A stretch of DNA of 64,000 bases from Bog-756 sp963710495 (GTDB lineage: Bacteria; Actinomycetota; Acidimicrobiia; Acidimicrobiales; RAAP-2), in assembly GCA_963710495.1 (NCBI GenBank), contig CAVQAI010000009.1, positions 650,884-714,883 of the forward strand. The letters run 5' to 3'. Below the pieces are notes generated by a model. It was not told where the DNA came from. It saw only the letters and a list, made by a program, of their open reading frames with translations, and did no database searches. A program made the position numbers and the translations under genes. Shown piece after piece: positions 25,784 to 33,334 of this stretch; the stretch's first letter is position 1, and each line of letters begins with the position of its first letter.

Positions 25784-25976
25784 CCGACCGAGACTCTTCC
25801 ATCTTGGAAGTTGTACTCGGAGATCAAGCCAAGTGGGCGAGGTGTCAGCCGACGATTATCAGGATCAGTCGGGCTCGATTGGGTATTCAAGGCGAGGACG
25901 ACGAAAACGGGCGGTCCGCGGTTGTCCTGCACTTCTCACGTTTTGAGCGAATTCGCTGTCACGAAGAGCACACGGA

Positions 25977-26546
25977 TTGTTGATGACACCCTTCAGCGTC
26001 AAAACCGGTCACGGCACGGGCAAGATCAAAGGAATGGTGAATAGCTCGGAGCGGCCGGCCGAGATCGAGGACCGGGCCGTGCCCGGACACTGGGAGGGGG
26101 ACCTCATCTTCGGTAAGCGGATGACCTCCGTCGGAACCCTGGTCGAGCGGACGACGCCCTTTCTCATCTTGTTGAAGCTCCCAGATGGACACACTGCCGA
26201 ATCGGTCCGCACCGCGATGACCAAACGGATCGTGACCTTGCCTGCACAGCTCCGCCGCTCACTGACCTGGGACCAGGGCTCAGAGATGGCCGAACATGTC
26301 CGCTTCACGGTCGACACCGGCGTCGACGTCTACTTCTGCGATCCAAAGAGCCCGTGGCAGCGTGGAACGAACGAGAACACCAACGGACTCATCCGCCAAG
26401 ATCTGCCGAGAAACACCGATCTCTCGGTCTATACCCAGCGGGACCTCGACAAGATCGCCCGCTCGCTCAACACAAGGCCCCGAAAGACGCTCGACTTGAT
26501 GGCACCATGTGAGGCGTTCGCCGAAGCTGTTGCGTCGACCCCTTGA
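25977..26546 (+). pseudogene. IS30-family transposase, N-terminally truncated
   Basis: About 180 residues of the catalytic end remain: GKIKGMVNSSERPAEIEDR, PGHWEGDLIFGK (first Asp), TWDQGSEMAEH (second Asp) and SPWQRGTNENTNGLIRQDLP (Glu). IS30 transposases normally have 330-400 residues with an N-terminal HTH, which is missing here. The copy cannot transpose. It adjoins another broken transposase, marking this stretch as an insertion-sequence graveyard. Confidence 0.78.
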
Positions 26547-26674
26547 ATCCAAGCCGGATTGGTGGGACAGAGGGCAGCCAGAACTGGGAAACTCCTGGGC
26601 GTGGTCGGCGGCTGGCCGATCGTCGCAAACGCGGGGCGGCTCAGTGAGCTCGGCGTGGCCAGCCCACGGATCCT

Positions 26675-27433
26675 CTATGGACCCGGGAAGACCTGGCGCA
26701 ACTCCTCCAACGCACCGGAGTCCCGAACGGTGCTCGGGGTATGAGCCGGATCCAATCTCCCGTAGGTGAGACGAACAAACGCCTCGGCCGGAAGTTCGAG
26801 ATCGGGCTGGCGCGATTGATCTCCCGCTCCGAGGGTGACCGCATCGGGAGAGAGTTCGATGGAGAAGTCCCGCCTCGGTTGGTCAGTGCGCACCGCGATC
26901 GCTCCGGTGTTTCCCGTCGGTTTGGCGGTGAAGCGAGCGATGAGCTCAAGGTTGTCCACAATGTGCGCCGCGGACTCGGCCGGCACCGTCGCAATCGGAT
27001 CAATGGTGACCTCGATGTCCCACGTGTGCAGCGCATGCTCGTTGAGCCGCATACCGACGAAGCCATCAAACAGCAGCTCCAGCGGTCCCATTGAGAAACG
27101 GAAGCTCGAGCGATCCTCGTCCGAGAGCGACTCGACGCGCTCTAGTAGGTCACGGTCCGCTACGAGCGCGTCGTCCGCCTTGGCTCGGGCCACCTTGGCG
27201 TTCCAGGTTTCCCACACCCCCGGGGCGAAGTCATCGGGCGTTGCGTTCTCCTCGACGATGTCATCGAGTCGCCGCTGCATGATCACAGCTCCGGATCCGA
27301 TGTGCGAGAGGACGTCGGCGATGGTCCACTCAGCCGGATAGGCGGGCTCGTCGAGCTGGGTATCGCTGAGGGGTTCCACGACAGAGCGAAGGTGTTCCAC
27401 CGACGAACCAAGAGCTCCGAGGATCGACGCCAT
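26675..27433 (-). CDS. Maleylpyruvate isomerase-type mycothiol-dependent enzyme (DinB-like)
   Basis: The 252-residue protein has an N-terminal four-helix DinB/MDMPI domain with YPAEWTIADVLSHIGSG and RLNEHALHTWDIEV, whose His residues form the usual metal triad. The C-terminal ~90 residues form the MDMPI C domain. Mycothiol as cofactor is known for characterised members and fits mshC at 18647; the substrate is unknown. It lies 8 bp downstream of the YceI gene on the same strand, so the two form an operon. Confidence 0.8.
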   Translation of the reverse strand: MASILGALGSSVEHLRSVVEPLSDTQLDEPAYPAEWTIADVLSHIGSGAVIMQRRLDDIVEENATPDDFAPGVWETWNAKVARAKADDALVADRDLLERVESLSDEDRSSFRFSMGPLELLFDGFVGMRLNEHALHTWDIEVTIDPIATVPAESAAHIVDNLELIARFTAKPTGNTGAIAVRTDQPRRDFSIELSPDAVTLGAGDQSRQPDLELPAEAFVRLTYGRLDPAHTPSTVRDSGALEELRQVFPGP

Positions 27434-27441
27434 CTCGAAGT

Positions 27442-27990
27442 TCAGCTCCGGGCGAACCGGGCGTTGACGACGACACGCGCTTCGCCCGATGCCATCTTGA
27501 GCGGGCTCCAGGTCATCCCGAAGGCAGTGCGGTCGACCACGACCTCTGACCGCAAGCTCATGGCGTTAGACGACGCTCCCACTACCTCGACGATCGGTGC
27601 GAGGTTCTCGCTGTGTCCAGCGGCCTCCAGAGTCACCTGGCCCTTCAGGACGCTGCGTCCTTCGGGGACGAGGCGTCGAACCGTCACAACCACGTTCGGG
27701 TGGTGCTCGACGTCGAAGAACTCCGCCGAGCGCAGGTGCTGGTCACGTTTCGCGTTCTTCGTGGTGAGCGAGCCTGCATCGATGCGCAGTTCGCCCGAGA
27801 TGTTCCCCGCCTCGTCGACGGTCCCCTCTCCTTCGATCCGCTCGAAGTGGCCGTGGACGGTGATGACGCCCCAGAAGTGCTTGACGTGGAACTCCACCGT
27901 CGAGGCGGCAGGATCCAGTGACCACGTTCCCGGCGCGTCGCGCACGAGGGTTTGGACGTCTACGGAGGGAGAGGGCATGGCGGCATCCAT
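27442..27990 (-). CDS. YceI family protein
   Basis: The 182-residue lipocalin-like protein contains GTWSLDPAASTVEFHVKHFWG, LRIDAGSLTTKNAKRDQHLRS, AEFFDVEHHPNVVV and VVDRTAFGMTW. YceI proteins bind polyisoprenoids and respond to stress. There is no signal peptide, so it is cytoplasmic here, as in many actinobacterial homologues. It is the first gene of a two-gene operon with the MDMPI-type gene. ATG codons at 27990 and 27978 are both usable. Confidence 0.87.
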   Translation of the reverse strand: MDAAMPSPSVDVQTLVRDAPGTWSLDPAASTVEFHVKHFWGVITVHGHFERIEGEGTVDEAGNISGELRIDAGSLTTKNAKRDQHLRSAEFFDVEHHPNVVVTVRRLVPEGRSVLKGQVTLEAAGHSENLAPIVEVVGASSNAMSLRSEVVVDRTAFGMTWSPLKMASGEARVVVNARFARS

Positions 27991-28115
27991 GGCGGCTCCG
28001 TTCTCTCGGTCGACTATCCGGGAGCTGTTGCTCCAGTGTATTGGCTAGCCGGAGGCGGGCATCCGGTCAGCCAGGTGGCGGCCTAAACATCGATAGTTGT
28101 GCCACGCTCAGCTCG

Positions 28116-28162
28116 AGTGGAGCTGAGCGGACTCGAACCGCCGACTTCTACATTGCGAATTC
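28116..28162 (-). other. tRNA-Ala-like 3'-end remnant (putative att site)
   Basis: Read on the minus strand, the sequence runs TTCGCAA (anticodon loop with CGC), a 3' anticodon-stem strand, GGCGGTTCGAGTCCGCT (T arm) and AGCTCCA (acceptor end). The 5' half of a tRNA is absent, so this is not a functional gene. Duplicated tRNA 3' ends are left by integrative elements at their attachment sites. A 10-bp inverted repeat (28105-28114 and 28120-28129) overlaps the acceptor end. Confidence 0.55.
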
Positions 28163-28418
28163 AGACCGTCCGATGGGCTGACCTTGCCAAATTCACGTAG
28201 TTCCAGGTACATGGCCATTTCTATTGACCGCTTGTGACAGTTGGTTCCCCCAATTTTCCGTTCCTACCCGCACGGATCGCGCACGAAAACAACGGCGGCA
28301 CCCACAACTTGCCAGGCCAGCCACCTCCTCCTACGATGCGCGGCCGGGTCCCCAACGTGACGAAGGAGCGGTGCTGCTTGTCAGACTCTTCGTCGAATCC
28401 AGCATGCTCGAGTAGCTG
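28163..28418. other. Non-coding stretch before the esterase gene
   Basis: Lower-GC sequence with no recognisable gene follows the tRNA remnant. No repeat is apparent. Confidence 0.35.
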
Positions 28419-29390
28419 ATGTCCGCCGCCCACCGGGTGCCGGTCGCGATCTTGGTGACCGTGGCCCTGGGCGCTGCCGCGTCGGCCTGTGGGCCTTCGG
28501 CCCGGACGGGCTCCGCCGCCCCCGCTGGCAGCCAGGCGCCGACGGCACTCGGCCCTGGTGCACGCGAGAGCGTCCGCTACTGCAGCAGCCAGTCGATGCT
28601 GCTTACAGCACCGTTCTCCGGGGGCGCCAGGCCGGCCGTGCTCTTCGTCCACGGCGGCGACTGGATGGGCGGCAACCTCAATGAGTCGGGGTTCATCGAC
28701 CACCTCCGGCCAGCCCTCAACCAGGCTGGCTTCGTCGTCGCCGCGATCGACTACCGGCTCGCGCCACGATTCAAGGCGCCGGCCCAGGTGGAAGACACAG
28801 CCTGCGCGGTGCGGTACCTGCGGGACTGGGCCCACACCCTCGGCATCGACCCCCACCACATCGGCGCCTGGGGCGACAGTGCCGGGGGCCAACTCGTGAC
28901 CTTAGTGGCGACGGCGCCCCCGTCCGCCGGGTTTTTCGCCGGCCCCTACCACCTGCAGTCAAATCGGCTGCAGGCGGTCGTCGACATGTACGGAATTGTC
29001 GACCTGCCGGCCGAGGTCAACTACCTTCGGTCGCTCCCAGGCGGAGACAAGATCGCCGCAACCCAGATCGCCCGTATCCTCGGCTCCGCATCGCCAACGG
29101 ACGCGCGTAAGGACCTGGTACGGCTCAGCCCGACGACCTACGTCAGCCCCGGCGACCCGCCGTTCCTGATCCTCCAGGGCACCGCGGACACCATTGCGCC
29201 GCTCTCGCAATCCCAACTCCTCGCCGCAAAGCTGCAGGCGGCCGGCGTACCGGTGCAGCTCGTGCTCGTCGTCGGCGGTCAGCACGGGCTCGAGACGCCC
29301 GGTGAGAGCCCAAGTGAGCCGCAGCTGGTAAACCAGGTCGTAGCGTGGTTCTCAGGGATGCTTACTAGGGAAGGTCATTCCGGGCCCTAG
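28419..29390 (+). CDS. Alpha/beta-hydrolase fold esterase, putative lipoprotein
   Basis: The 323-residue protein starts with a lipoprotein-type signal (ILVTVALGAAASAC, cysteine at about residue 24). The hydrolase fold shows the oxyanion motif FVHGGDWMGG, the nucleophile elbow GDSAGG with Ser, the acidic residue in LQGTADTIAPLSQS and the His in GGQHGLETP. It is closest to the HSL/BD-FAE group of carboxylesterases. It would act on small esters at the outer face of the membrane. It is monocistronic and sits beside IS and tRNA remnants. Confidence 0.85.
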   Translation: MSAAHRVPVAILVTVALGAAASACGPSARTGSAAPAGSQAPTALGPGARESVRYCSSQSMLLTAPFSGGARPAVLFVHGGDWMGGNLNESGFIDHLRPALNQAGFVVAAIDYRLAPRFKAPAQVEDTACAVRYLRDWAHTLGIDPHHIGAWGDSAGGQLVTLVATAPPSAGFFAGPYHLQSNRLQAVVDMYGIVDLPAEVNYLRSLPGGDKIAATQIARILGSASPTDARKDLVRLSPTTYVSPGDPPFLILQGTADTIAPLSQSQLLAAKLQAAGVPVQLVLVVGGQHGLETPGESPSEPQLVNQVVAWFSGMLTREGHSGP

Positions 29391-29594
29391 CGAATCAACC
29401 GTCGCCCAGCCAAGGCTCCCCCATGCGTCGATTGCGACCATAGTGACGGAACTCCTCGGGATAAATCGGATGTGCTATCAAAGTGCCTGATTGACGTCTT
29501 GATGATCGTTTCCCGCTGAAGCGCCCACACCCAGAGTCTTTGGTCAGGTCCGTGAACCTGACCGTCGGATCGGTCCATGCGCCAGGTGTTGCCG

Positions 29595-29670
29595 CACTCG
29601 GCATCCACCAGACGTTGCTGGCTGAACTCCAGCGCCTGCGCAAGGAGCACGCCGAGCTGAAAATGGACCG
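29595..29670 (+). pseudogene. IS3-type OrfA remnant
   Basis: A short stretch translates as LAELQRLRKEHAELKMDRE, the leucine-zipper end of IS3 OrfA transposases, preceded by GVAALGIHQT. There is no start, no HTH and no OrfB. It is a small scrap of an old insertion. Confidence 0.4.
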
Positions 29671-29675
29671 TGAAG

Positions 29676-29694
29676 GGACCAAAGACTCTGGTCC
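29676..29694. promoter_or_regulatory. Inverted repeat GGACCA-N7-TGGTCC
   Basis: A perfect 6-bp inverted repeat lies 142 bp upstream of the first HdeD gene. Its GGACC/GGTCC halves resemble DosR/DevR-type boxes of actinobacteria. Function inferred only. Confidence 0.3.
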
Positions 29695-29835
29695 GTCGAG
29701 GCCTGAGGCATAAGACTTTCGTGATACGCACTCGGCTTCCAACGTGCTCTGGGAGGTAGCCCAAACAACCGGACTGGCGCTTGACCGTGCTGGGTGCGTC
29801 ATGACTGGTGATTGTTTCGCACAGTAGGAGTTCGA

Positions 29836-30423
29836 ATGTCTAGTACGCATATGTCAAGTACGAATACTCCCGACTTGGCGGCAAGTATCAAGTCTCTCGG
29901 GCGAGAGTGGTGGTTGCTCGCCTTATTCGGTGTCATCACGATCGCCTTTGGCGTGGTCCTGACGTTCCGGCCCGGCAAGTCCGTGCATGCCATCGCTGTG
30001 ATCTTCGGTATTTGGCTTCTCATCTTGGGCATCATCCGGCTAATCCAGGCGATCGGCGCGGTAGGTGAACGAACCGGACTTTTGGTCGTTGGACTACTGG
30101 CAATCCTCATCGCGATGCTTGTGCTGGCCCACACAAATGCGACGGTTGCCGTTCTGGGGTTCCTTGTCGGCATCTTCTGGACTATCGGCGGCGCTGCGCA
30201 GGTGCTTCACGGCTTCAGCGCGAACGAAGGTGAAGTCAGTTGGCCGATCGTGATACTGGGGACAATTGCGATGATCGTCGGTATCGTGTGCCTTGTGTAC
30301 CCTTCGCTGTCGTTGTCCATCATTTGCGTGATCGTTGGTCTAGGCATGATCGCTTATGGCATCGTCGAGATAGTCGCGAGCCTCCACGCCCGTGCGCTGA
30401 AGGAGATCTCAGCACACACATAA
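29836..30423 (+). CDS. HdeD family acid-resistance/DUF308 membrane protein (copy 1)
   Basis: The 195-residue protein has six transmembrane helices in three similar pairs. Landmarks are WWLLALFGVITIAFGVVLTF, IFGIWLLILGIIRLIQAIG, GFLVGIFWTIGGAAQVLHG and SLSIICVIVGLGMIAYGIVE. HdeD proteins act in acid and envelope stress; the mechanism is unknown. ATG 29836 follows TAGGAG. A second copy with nearly the same helices is at 56543-57103. Confidence 0.88.
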   Translation: MSSTHMSSTNTPDLAASIKSLGREWWLLALFGVITIAFGVVLTFRPGKSVHAIAVIFGIWLLILGIIRLIQAIGAVGERTGLLVVGLLAILIAMLVLAHTNATVAVLGFLVGIFWTIGGAAQVLHGFSANEGEVSWPIVILGTIAMIVGIVCLVYPSLSLSIICVIVGLGMIAYGIVEIVASLHARALKEISAHT

Positions 30424-30498
30424 CATGAAGCGTTCCACCTCACAATCGACGCGTAGCCAGGCCGAGCCCACCGATAACTCGGGTGCGAAACTGGCCGG

Positions 30499-30955
30499 GT
30501 GACCGTCCGCCTCATCATCCTCTCCCCCGCCAGGTGCTCCGACTGCTGCTCCTCGCATGCCGGTCGTCTCGCTCGAAGGATCTCGAGCTGCTGGTATTGC
30601 GCCAGGAGCTGGTTGTCTTGCGCCGCCAGGTCCCCCACCCGAAGACGCGTCAGGAGGAACGGCTTGTGCTCACGATTCTCCAACGGCTCCGCCAGCTCGC
30701 GAGCGGGTGTCCAACCTGTTCACGCCTGACACCCTTCGTCGCTGGCACCGGGAACTTGTGAAGGCGAAGTGGCACTTCCCCCATCGGGTCGTCTCGCGGC
30801 CGAGAATTTCCCTCGAGACCCAAGTCCTGGTTTGGCGGATCTCACGGGAGAGCGACAGGTGGGGCTACAAGCGAATCCAGGGCGAGCTCCAAAGTACGCC
30901 GAGCACTACAACCGGCACCTTCCGCTGGCGAAACCACTCCGGCTCCGACAGGTGA
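30499..30955 (+). mobile_element. Internally deleted transposase remnant
   Basis: The sequence translates, with shifts, as CRSSRSKDLELLVLRQELVV, FTPDTLRRWHRELVKAKW and RWGYKRIQGEL, matching the N-terminal part of the transposase at 24718. It then jumps to YAEHYNRHLPLAK, the pattern of that transposase's extreme C-terminus. The whole catalytic core is missing, so this is a deletion derivative that cannot move itself. Confidence 0.6.
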
Positions 30956-31292
30956 CGCCGACAGCGTGCACCTTCAACGAACCGACGTCCTGAGCGGCCA
31001 TATTCACAAATACCGCTTGGTTTCATGAGCTGGGGATTGGTTTTCGGCAACCACTAGTCAAACATTTCACGATCACTACATCCTTTACAACGGTTCCGGT
31101 GGGCCTGGGTCGAGTGTGGTTTGGTCCTGGGAAGCGACCAAAACAAGCCGGCCCCCCCGAGTTAGAGCCCGGTCTGTAAGCCAGCATCGATTCCTACGAG
31201 CCAGAAGCTGCTCGCTTTCGTGACCTTCGCCCCTAACGACCGGCCTTTCTACTGCCATAGCGTGAGCTAACGGATAGGGAGGAGATGCGACG
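30956..31292. other. Intergenic region with inverted repeat
   Basis: No gene is seen. TTTGGTC (31120-31126) and GACCAAA (31136-31142) form a 7-bp inverted repeat upstream of the RDD gene and may be an operator. Confidence 0.35.
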
Positions 31293-31427
31293 ATGCCAGA
31301 TGCCTACGGTGGGAACGAAGTGGGCCGTGCCTGGGCGGGACAGGATGTGGCAGGCGTGTCCATTTGGTCATACATTGGCGTTCGCTGGAGTCAGCGATCG
31401 AACGTTGAATCGGGTCCTGAGCGGTGA
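31293..31427 (+). CDS. Small coupled protein of 44 residues
   Basis: ATG 31293 follows a strong GGGAGGAG. The frame encodes MPDAYGGNEVGRAWAGQD and ends SNVESGPER with TGA overlapping the GTG start of the RDD gene (GTGA). This arrangement suggests translational coupling. There are no recognised domains. It could be a leader peptide; alternatively the true RDD start is here and one base is missing. Confidence 0.4.
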   Translation: MPDAYGGNEVGRAWAGQDVAGVSIWSYIGVRWSQRSNVESGPER

Positions 31428-32467
31428 GCCCGAACCCTGCAGCACTCCGACTCGAGCAACTGACTGAAGCTGTCGCCGCTCGGGTCGTGAACGAGGTACT
31501 CGCGGCAATCGATGTCAACGCTCTGCTCGGAAGGGTGGATGTCGAAGGCATCATTGACCGGGTTGACGTCGAAAACATCATTGAACGGGTCGACGTCGAA
31601 GGCATTGTGAAGCGTATTGACGTAAATGCCATCGTCGGGGAAATAGACATCGACTCGCTGGTGGAGAACACTGAGCTCGGCTCACTCATCGTGAAATCAA
31701 CAGCGGGAATCCTGACCGAGATTCTTGATGGCGTTCGGGCTCAAGGAGTCACACTCGACGATTTCTGCGCCAAGTGGACGAATCGAATCTTGCGACGGAA
31801 CCCTGCTTCCCTGCCCGTTGCCCCTGACTACATTGCTTCGGGTTCTCAGGTGAATCCCACCAGCCCCCCGACCGACGGTCTGACAACAAGGCCTCCTGTG
31901 GCCAAAGGACCTGCACCCGTATCGCGAGAGCGCCTCGAACCCGTCCCCGATACTCCTCACTCGGCCCAGCTGACCGTCGAACGCCAGGGTCAATACGCCG
32001 GTGTAGTGAGTCGCCTCGCCGCAATTGCCATGGATGGCTTGGCGTCATGGGCGATCTACGTCGCGGCCGGCGCGTTGGTGACTTTCGCGATCGAGCTGGT
32101 CACTAGCCGTACCTTCGACTTGACCAAGCACCCCGTCGTTGCCGTCACCGCTCTGGTTATCTGGGAGTTCGCATACTTCTCGTACCAGTGGGCGATCAGC
32201 GGGAGGACAATCGGGATGGCAATTCTCGGGATCCGGGTCGAGGGTCCCGACGCAGGACCAATCGGTGGACGGGCAGCATGCATCCGAACGCTCGTTCTCC
32301 CACTCAGCATTGCGGCACTGTTTCTCGGTTGCCTCGGAATTCTCACCAATCGCGCACGGCAAGGATGGCATGACCGACTCGCGGGCACCGTCGTCGTGTA
32401 CGCATGGGATGCGAAAGCCGCTCGGCTTCGGCGGCTGGCCGACCGCAATCTTCCGCAATCGGGTTAG
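31424..32467 (+). CDS. RDD family membrane protein with nonapeptide repeats
   Basis: The 347-residue protein has two parts. Residues ~26-85 hold six imperfect nine-residue repeats of the type VDVEGIIDR (IDVNALLGR, VDVEGIIDR, VDVENIIER, VDVEGIVKR, IDVNAIVGE, IDIDSLVEN). The C-terminal ~150 residues form an RDD domain with three transmembrane helices: AGVVSRLAAIAMDGLASW, SYQWAISGRTIGMAILGIRV and RQGWHDRLAGTVVV. RDD proteins are small membrane proteins, and some act in ion transport. The GTG start overlaps the upstream small reading frame. Confidence 0.82.
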   Translation: MSPNPAALRLEQLTEAVAARVVNEVLAAIDVNALLGRVDVEGIIDRVDVENIIERVDVEGIVKRIDVNAIVGEIDIDSLVENTELGSLIVKSTAGILTEILDGVRAQGVTLDDFCAKWTNRILRRNPASLPVAPDYIASGSQVNPTSPPTDGLTTRPPVAKGPAPVSRERLEPVPDTPHSAQLTVERQGQYAGVVSRLAAIAMDGLASWAIYVAAGALVTFAIELVTSRTFDLTKHPVVAVTALVIWEFAYFSYQWAISGRTIGMAILGIRVEGPDAGPIGGRAACIRTLVLPLSIAALFLGCLGILTNRARQGWHDRLAGTVVVYAWDAKAARLRRLADRNLPQSG

Positions 32468-32472
32468 GTCCA

Positions 32473-32488
32473 GCTCACACGGGTGAGC
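32473..32488. terminator. Short hairpin after the RDD gene
   Basis: GCTCAC-ACGG-GTGAGC directly follows the RDD stop codon. The 6-bp stem without a U tract is only a weak terminator candidate. Confidence 0.3.
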
Positions 32489-32761
32489 GCTGTCGCAGTT
32501 GCTAGCTCGTCCGGCGCAGACTGGGCGGTATCGGTTGGAATACACCGTTCAGAGCGGGAGCGCCTACATCATCACGAACTTGCCGTCCTTCGCCGCCCTG
32601 TCAAACGTCCAACCCTCGCGGTTGCCCACGTCAGCAGACGGCACGTCGGTACCGGCGCCGACCGTTTCCTCAGGGTTGGGGCCCTTCGGCCCTATTGGTC
32701 TGCCGGGGTTCCGCTTAGCCTGGAGGGTGTCAGACATAAAGCACTAGGAGATGAGCTGAGC

Positions 32762-33034
32762 ATGCGGAGAAGACGACCAATAGCCAGGGCGGCCGTACGA
32801 ACGACAGCAGTGGTGGGCACGGCCGCTGCGGTGGGTTCGCACGCCGCCAACCAGCAAGCAGCTGGTGCCCAGCAGGAGACATTGGCACCTGAGGCGGAGC
32901 CGCAAGCTGCTCCTGCGCCTCCTGTCGCTGCTCCCGACCCCGTCGAACAGCTCACCCAGTTGGCAGCACTGAGGGATTCGGGGGCACTGACCGAAACAGA
33001 GTTCGAAGAGCAAAAGGCAAAGATCCTGGGGTAG
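32762..33034 (+). CDS. SHOCT domain-containing protein
   Basis: The 90-residue protein starts at ATG 32762 after AGGAG. It has an Arg-rich N-terminus (MRRRRPIARAAVRTTAV), an Ala-rich weak hydrophobic segment, an Ala/Pro/Gln linker and the C-terminal SHOCT motif DPVEQLTQLAALRDSGALTE followed by EFEEQKAKILG. SHOCT is a short oligomerisation element found in membrane-associated stress proteins. It is followed by a tiny membrane protein, a common pairing. Confidence 0.8.
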   Translation: MRRRRPIARAAVRTTAVVGTAAAVGSHAANQQAAGAQQETLAPEAEPQAAPAPPVAAPDPVEQLTQLAALRDSGALTETEFEEQKAKILG

Positions 33035-33076
33035 GTCCCTCGATCGACGTCGTTTGAACAAAGCAAAGGAAGATAA

Positions 33077-33238
33077 ATGGCTTTCATCCTTGGCGCCATC
33101 TACATCGTCTTATTGGTGACGCTTGGCATCATGTCCATCCGGAAGGGTCACTGGGTGATGTTCATCATCGGACTCTTCCTCCCCCTCTTTTGGCTGATTG
33201 GGGCCCTGATGCCACGCAGGGTGGATCTAGCCAATTGA
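33077..33238 (+). CDS. Small two-helix membrane protein (53 residues)
   Basis: ATG 33077 follows AAAGGAAGATAA. The product runs MAFILGAIYIVLLVTLGIM, a short SIRKGHW loop, then VMFIIGLFLPLFWLIGALM and a short tail, giving two transmembrane helices. It resembles the small membrane partners (PLDc_N-like) found next to SHOCT proteins. Function unknown. Confidence 0.65.
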   Translation: MAFILGAIYIVLLVTLGIMSIRKGHWVMFIIGLFLPLFWLIGALMPRRVDLAN

Positions 33239-33334
33239 CCGAGGCGTCGCTTCTGACGCCAACCCGGCGGATCGGTCGCCTCCACCCCTGTGGAGTGTGG
33301 CCCGCGACTTCCTGGACCGAGACTAGGAGGAGTT

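Noticed and set aside
24640..25860. Terminal inverted repeats of the first IS element
   Set aside because: Faint matches around 24700 and 25790 (GGTCGGTCAGACTCCC versus GCCGACCGAGACTCTTCC) are too imperfect to define element ends.
27918..28181. Frame ending ERTRTADFYIANSD
   Set aside because: Same tRNA-antisense artefact, overlapping the YceI gene on the other strand.
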